A stretch of 64,000 nt of DNA from Bacillota bacterium (lineage in GTDB: Bacteria; Bacillota; Clostridia; Lachnospirales; Lachnospiraceae): the NCBI GenBank assembly GCA_023416695.1, contig JAEZGY010000040.1, positions 27,068-91,067 on the forward strand, written 5' to 3'. Positions 59,999 to 64,000 of the stretch are shown here, piece after piece. The position numbers were made by a program, and so were the translations under genes. Within the stretch, counting starts at the first letter, position 1; each line of letters starts with the position of its first letter. Under the pieces are notes generated by a model. The model was given only the letters and a program-made list of their open reading frames with translations. It did no database searches and had not been told where the DNA came from.

Positions 59999-61375
59999 CT
60001 ATTGTCTATTACTCTTTGGATTAAATGGATTTCCGTTTGATTCATCTTTTGAGGAATTATCTGTTGAGCTGGAATAATCTCCACGTTTTCCTAAAGTAAT
60101 CTTTGTCTCATGCTCTTCATATCCATTATTACCTATTCTTTGATAGGTTATGGTTACTTCCGTACCACCACGCTTCATAGATAGGTATTCTTGAAAAGCA
60201 GTAGGGGAAGCAATATTTCTACCATCAATTTTTGTTAGAATGTCACCTATTTGTAGTCCACCTTTACTAGCAGGACTTTGAGAAACCACCTCATTAATGT
60301 AGATACCTGCTGGCATATTATAACGCTCAAGATAGGTGGAATCTATATCACTAAACCTTACACCTAAATAACCTTTTTCGTTATCTGGGATATCGGAGTT
60401 GTTAATTAAGTTGTTAATGATTGGTACAGCATAAGTGATTGGTATCGCGTAACCAATTCCCTCAACCTCTGTAGAAGCATACTTCACAGAATTAATTCCA
60501 ATCACCTGACCAGAAGCATTTAGTAATGCTCCACCACTATTGCCTGGATTAATTGCAGCATCTGTTTGAAGAAGGTTCATTGTGTAGTCATCTGTCTGCA
60601 CTTTACGGTCCTTAGCACTTAAGTAACCTACAGTTACGGATTGCCCATATCCAAGAGCATTTCCAATTGCTACAACCATTTCTCCTACCTTTAATTCATC
60701 CGAATTACCTAAGCTTGCTATTCTAATAAGCTTTGTGGTAGACTCTTTTAATTTACTAATATCTACAGTGATTACTGCTAAATCATTACTGGAATCGGTA
60801 CCTTTAACAGAAGCCTCTACCTCTTCTTGATCCGCAAAAGTTACGGAAACAGATTTTGCATTTGCTACTACGTGATTATTAGTGACTATGAGAAGATTCC
60901 CATCTGCTTGACTCATGATAATACCAGAACCAGCACTATCTACATCTTCACTGTAAGTCTGCCCAAAGTAGCTGCCAGTCTCTGTTACTACACTTTTAAT
61001 CGACACAATGGAAGGCATTACTTCACTAACTACACCGGAGACATCACTTATGGTTGTTCCCGTCACAGTATTGGTGCTTATGATGGTAGGTTCCGTACTC
61101 TCTTTAGTATTATCTAAGATATTTGCTTTATCATCTTCGATAACTATATTCTTATTGTCAGTAGAGGAATTATTGTTAATTGCATATACAGCACCAAAGC
61201 TTCCACCAGCCACTACAAGAAATCCTAGCGTAAAAGCTATGGCCTTTACTATCTTACGTGAACCCTTCTTCTTTTTTATTGGGTCAGGATTTCCTTGTCC
61301 ACCTTCATATCCTCTAATATTGTTATATTCAGTATAACCCATATCATTTGCTATATGTTCATCATTTTGATACAT
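59999..61375 (-). CDS. htrA: HtrA/DegP-type membrane serine protease
   Basis: About 458 residues from the ATG at 61375 (GGAGTG upstream; the longer frame is unlikely). Cytoplasmic start, one membrane helix (about residues 42-64), then an outside trypsin-like domain with His in VTNNHVVANA, Asp in SNDLAVITVD and Ser in NPGNSGGALLN. One PDZ domain follows (GYLGVRFSDIDSTYLERYN, then SPASKGGLQIGDILTKIDG). Ser/Asn-rich end. Handles misfolded proteins at the membrane-wall interface. Often under envelope-stress control. Confidence 0.94.
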   Translation of the reverse strand: MYQNDEHIANDMGYTEYNNIRGYEGGQGNPDPIKKKKGSRKIVKAIAFTLGFLVVAGGSFGAVYAINNNSSTDNKNIVIEDDKANILDNTKESTEPTIISTNTVTGTTISDVSGVVSEVMPSIVSIKSVVTETGSYFGQTYSEDVDSAGSGIIMSQADGNLLIVTNNHVVANAKSVSVTFADQEEVEASVKGTDSSNDLAVITVDISKLKESTTKLIRIASLGNSDELKVGEMVVAIGNALGYGQSVTVGYLSAKDRKVQTDDYTMNLLQTDAAINPGNSGGALLNASGQVIGINSVKYASTEVEGIGYAIPITYAVPIINNLINNSDIPDNEKGYLGVRFSDIDSTYLERYNMPAGIYINEVVSQSPASKGGLQIGDILTKIDGRNIASPTAFQEYLSMKRGGTEVTITYQRIGNNGYEEHETKITLGKRGDYSSSTDNSSKDESNGNPFNPKSNRQ

Positions 61376-61473
61376 GATAATCACTCCATTCCTGATATCT
61401 TTTATGCCATTATCATAACAACCAATTATGAACGTTCTGTGTTTTCTTTTCAAATAAAATGTGAAATAGACGA

Positions 61474-62616
61474 TTATCTTTCGTTAGTATTATAATTTCC
61501 TAAAATACGCAAATTACTGGATTCTTCCTGTATTCCAAGAATTGCATTCCGAACGCCTGCATCCATTAGATTTCCTTCAAAATCCACAAAGAATCGATAT
61601 TCCCATGTTCTACCACTAATTGGGCGAGATTCAATCTTAGTCATGTTAAGATTATTGTGCATGATATGAGATAACATGTTGTACAAACTTCCACTTTCAT
61701 GTGGAATCTCAAAGCATAGACTTACTTTATTGGCATCTTTCTGAAATATCTGTTTTCTAGTAATTACAATAAAGCGTGTACGATTGAGGGACTCTCGATT
61801 AATGCCTCGTTCTAAAATGGTGAGACCATAAACCTTTGCTGCCCTTTCACTTCCAATGGCTCCTTTTGTTATATCCCCATCACTGGCTACCTGCTTAGCT
61901 GCTGCTGAGGTGCTATCAGCTTTCTTTAAAGTAATTGCTGTTTTATCTTCAAAATATGCTTTACACTGCCATATTCCCTGCTCATGAGAATACACTTCCT
62001 GTAAACTGTCTAGTGTAGCTCCTGTTGGCGCCATTAGTACATGCTCTACCTTTAGTATATGTTGCCCTATAATTGTATTATCATAATCCATAAATAAGTC
62101 AAAGATGTCAGTGATTCCACCAGTGGAAGAATTCTCAATTGGTAGTATACCATATTCTACTTCCCCCTGTTGTACTAGCTCCATGACTCCTTTAAAGGTT
62201 TCAGTAGGTATTCCCATTACTTCCCTTTGAAAAAATTCACACATCGCTTGCTCTGTATAACTTCCAGGTTCACCAAAAAAAGCCACCTTTGTGTCGCTAT
62301 TATAGTCTAATTCCTCATAGGGTTTAAATACCTTCTCCTGCTGAGTATCTGCTAGCAGAGAATACTGTAGCTTCCGACTGATGGACATAATCTGGGAAAA
62401 CAGCTCCTCCACCCCATGCTGATTAAAATTAGAGGAGGCAAGATTCTTAACCTGTTCTAATTTCTGAAGTTCTCGTTCTCTATCATAGATTGCTTTTCCT
62501 GTCTGTAGCTTATATTCAGCCACATCTTTTGCAATACTCATTCTTTCTTCAAAAAGTTCTACAATCTGCCTGTCAATTTGATCTATCTTATCTCTGCTAT
62601 CCTGTAAATCTATCAT
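61474..62616 (-). CDS. pheA: Bifunctional chorismate mutase/prephenate dehydratase
   Basis: A 380-residue enzyme. Chorismate mutase of AroQ type at residues 1-85 (RDKIDQIDRQIVELFEERM); prephenate dehydratase at about 108-285 (FFGEPGSYTEQA, GILPIENSSTGGI, NRTRFIVI); ACT domain at about 300-370 (IPHESGSLYNML, ESRPISGRTWEYRFF) for phenylalanine feedback. It makes phenylpyruvate. Single gene. Confidence 0.95.
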   Translation of the reverse strand: MIDLQDSRDKIDQIDRQIVELFEERMSIAKDVAEYKLQTGKAIYDRERELQKLEQVKNLASSNFNQHGVEELFSQIMSISRKLQYSLLADTQQEKVFKPYEELDYNSDTKVAFFGEPGSYTEQAMCEFFQREVMGIPTETFKGVMELVQQGEVEYGILPIENSSTGGITDIFDLFMDYDNTIIGQHILKVEHVLMAPTGATLDSLQEVYSHEQGIWQCKAYFEDKTAITLKKADSTSAAAKQVASDGDITKGAIGSERAAKVYGLTILERGINRESLNRTRFIVITRKQIFQKDANKVSLCFEIPHESGSLYNMLSHIMHNNLNMTKIESRPISGRTWEYRFFVDFEGNLMDAGVRNAILGIQEESSNLRILGNYNTNER

Positions 62617-62748
62617 TATTACCCTCCATCTATTCTTATATGTATGCTATTCAACGACTTAAAATCCCAATTAAATTATTTATTCACAATTATATACATT
62701 ATAATAGTACAAACCATAATTGACAAGTCATCTACTCTTTCGCATAGA

Positions 62749-62777
62749 TTGTATTTTTCAACATTTTAAGCTATAAT
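62749..62777 (+). promoter_or_regulatory. Promoter of the DUF5050 gene
   Basis: TTGTAT (62749-62754), 17 bp, consensus TATAAT (62772-62777), then AGGGAGGG and GTG at 62798. The TATAAT is only 20 bases from the start codon, so the leader would be short. Confidence 0.65.
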
Positions 62778-62797
62778 TGCTCTAGGGAGGGATTAGC

Positions 62798-63817
62798 GTG
62801 AAAAAGAAAAAAGGAGTGTTTATAGTAATTGGTATAGCTCTTGTAATTATAGTTTTTTGCATAATCTACTATTTTAGCGAAAAAACTTATTATAATGACG
62901 AGAATGTCGATGGTAGTACTCCAGGAAACATCTATAATAATGGCTTATTCTGTCAACTAGATGACACAATTTACTTTTCCAATCTAGAAGATGATGGCGC
63001 CTTATATTCCATGGATACCAAAATGACTACATATAGCAAATTATGCACCGATAAAGTGAATTTCATTAATGCCTGTGGGAAATATATCGTTTACAATCGT
63101 ATAAACAATAAAAAAGAACATAGTAGTGGCTCCGCCTTAGTATTTATTAATGTGGGGGTCTACCGAGTGCATCTAAATGGAAAAAGAATGATAAGACTAG
63201 ATAAATCTCCTTCTACTTCTGTTCATCAATATGGAAACGACATATATTATCATTGCTATGATTCAGATGATGCATACTCTCTGTACTCCGTAGGTCTTGA
63301 TGGAGAAAATAGGAAGCAGGTGCTTAAGGAGCCAGTTTCCAATGCAATGATTACAAATCAGTATATCTATTATACAGGGGTTTCGCAAGACCACGACATT
63401 TATCGCCTCTCAAAAACCTCTAACCAAAAGGAGCTAGTAAAGGAAGGTAACTACAGCCAAGTAATCCTGAAAGACTCTACTATGTACTGTATTAACAACG
63501 ATGACAATTACTCCATTGTACGAATGAATCCAGATGGAACTTCTGAGAGTACACTAGTAAATGACAGGGTTTCCACCTATAATATTACTGCAGATGGAAA
63601 CTATCTTTTCTATCAAGCAGATGGTGGTGACCATAATGGTGTCTATGTTGTAAACCTTTTAAATGGAGAGACTAACCTTGTTGAGGCTGGTGATTATCAG
63701 AATCTATGCTTAACAGAAGATTATTTATTTTTCAATAAATTCAATGCAGACAGTATGTACTATGTAAGTTTATCTAATCCAACTGTAGCTCGTTCCTTTA
63801 AACCAAAAATAGAATAA
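62798..63817 (+). CDS. DUF5050-type membrane-anchored beta-propeller protein
   Basis: A 339-residue protein starting at GTG after AGGGAGGG. One N-terminal helix (about residues 6-27), then repeating units with pattern 'xYSxxxDGxxxxxL' (LYSVGLDGENRKQVL; IVRMNPDGTSESTL), as in DUF5050/TolB-like propellers. It faces outside the cell. Function unknown. Confidence 0.82.
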   Translation: MKKKKGVFIVIGIALVIIVFCIIYYFSEKTYYNDENVDGSTPGNIYNNGLFCQLDDTIYFSNLEDDGALYSMDTKMTTYSKLCTDKVNFINACGKYIVYNRINNKKEHSSGSALVFINVGVYRVHLNGKRMIRLDKSPSTSVHQYGNDIYYHCYDSDDAYSLYSVGLDGENRKQVLKEPVSNAMITNQYIYYTGVSQDHDIYRLSKTSNQKELVKEGNYSQVILKDSTMYCINNDDNYSIVRMNPDGTSESTLVNDRVSTYNITADGNYLFYQADGGDHNGVYVVNLLNGETNLVEAGDYQNLCLTEDYLFFNKFNADSMYYVSLSNPTVARSFKPKIE

Positions 63818-63845
63818 CCTAAAAACATGCCCCATAGTTAGCTGT

Positions 63846-64000
63846 GATATGTACCCAGTTTTCTGGACACATAATTATACAATTGGATAATCAAGCACTT
63901 ACAACGGATGTCTTCCTGTATTTTACAGGAGGCATCCATTTTGTTTTTGCTTGAATTCGTCTATTATTATAGTAATCTATATATTCGTCTATAGCTTTGT
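63846..64000 (-). mobile_element. End of an IS3-family insertion sequence (window edge)
   Basis: The terminal repeat region appears as TGTACCCAGTTTTCTGGACA at about 63850, a form known at the ends of IS3-type elements, followed by the tail of a transposase. The rest lies beyond the window. Confidence 0.65.
63891..64000 (-). CDS. IS3-family transposase OrfB, C-terminus only
   Basis: Minus-strand frame coding KAIDEYIDYYNNRRIQAK, then TKWMPPVKYRKTSVVSA and a stop at 63891. IDYYNNxRxQ...KWxxPvxYR is the classic end of IS3/IS150 transposases (DDE integrase core). The gene starts outside the window. Confidence 0.88.
   Translation of the reverse strand, partial: KAIDEYIDYYNNRRIQAKTKWMPPVKYRKTSVVSA

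Noticed and set aside
1..64000. CRISPR arrays, tRNA or rRNA genes, replication origin
   Set aside because: No spaced repeats, cloverleaf or rRNA sequence, or DnaA-box cluster was noticed; a covariance scan would be the decisive check for tRNA.

Overview
The window is low-GC DNA with strong Shine-Dalgarno sites and compact operons ending in U-tract hairpins. The gene set (CsoR/CopA, PcrA, CpsB-type PHP phosphatase, class B sortase, PadR and WYL regulators, GH3 and GH120 glycosidases, bifunctional PheA) points to an anaerobic Gram-positive Firmicute. A plant-sugar-fermenting Lachnospiraceae/Clostridium relative fits best. The genus is inference; no rRNA or tRNA gene was seen.

Layout. 1-0.9 kb: a cobalamin riboswitch with a terminator controls a DUF4430 lipoprotein cut by the window edge. 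0.86-4.2 kb: ArsR/permease/thioredoxin operon, an AraC regulator, and a ferredoxin plus NapH-like membrane protein. 4.3-9.95 kb: a five-gene dlt-like operon (adenylating enzyme, fold-III PLP decarboxylase, carrier protein, MBOAT, SGNH protein). 10-12.6 kb: GH3 beta-glucosidase and a YgbA-like protein. 12.8-16.1 kb: decayed small genes, then csoR-copA, with CopZ fused to the end of CopA. 16.1-18 kb: ABC exporter. 18.1-20.4 kb: GH120 beta-xylosidase and a small membrane protein. 20.5-24.6 kb: capsule-type tyrosine kinase, phosphatase and sugar dehydratase. 24.8-37.3 kb: a chemotaxis-like protein with a sugar-binding domain at its C-terminus, lipoproteins, regulators, a nitroreductase fusion, sortase B and zinc-ribbon genes. 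37.3-51.2 kb: regulators, a glycosyltransferase-padR pair, RlmD, a DMT transporter, a PHP hydrolase, YerC, a dCache chemoreceptor and pcrA. 51.2-58.2 kb: a mobile element inside a broken transporter gene. 58.2-64 kb: membrane-anchored Mrr nuclease, lipase-like hydrolase, HtrA, PheA, a DUF5050 protein and the edge of an IS3-family element.

The clearest discovery is a ~5.95 kb integrative element at about 51.78-57.74 kb. It sits between two copies of CCACCT and splits an ABC substrate-binding lipoprotein gene. Removing it and joining the outer sequences through one CCACCT restores an uninterrupted frame of about 331 codons. The element carries a large serine recombinase, a small ORF translationally coupled to it, and a glycerate module: a CdaR-type regulator, glycerate kinase and a GntP-family permease. 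This looks like a compact serine-recombinase element carrying a catabolic cargo.

The second is the dlt-like operon. Its extra PLP enzyme, and the resemblance of the ligase/decarboxylase/carrier trio to cassettes seen in exosortase-associated loci, suggest that an aminoacyl group other than plain D-alanine is put on an envelope polymer. Other points are the CsoR operator lying in the promoter spacer, an internal ribosome site giving a free CopZ, well-formed operators for the WYL and PadR regulators, and three or more decayed gene fragments between intact genes.
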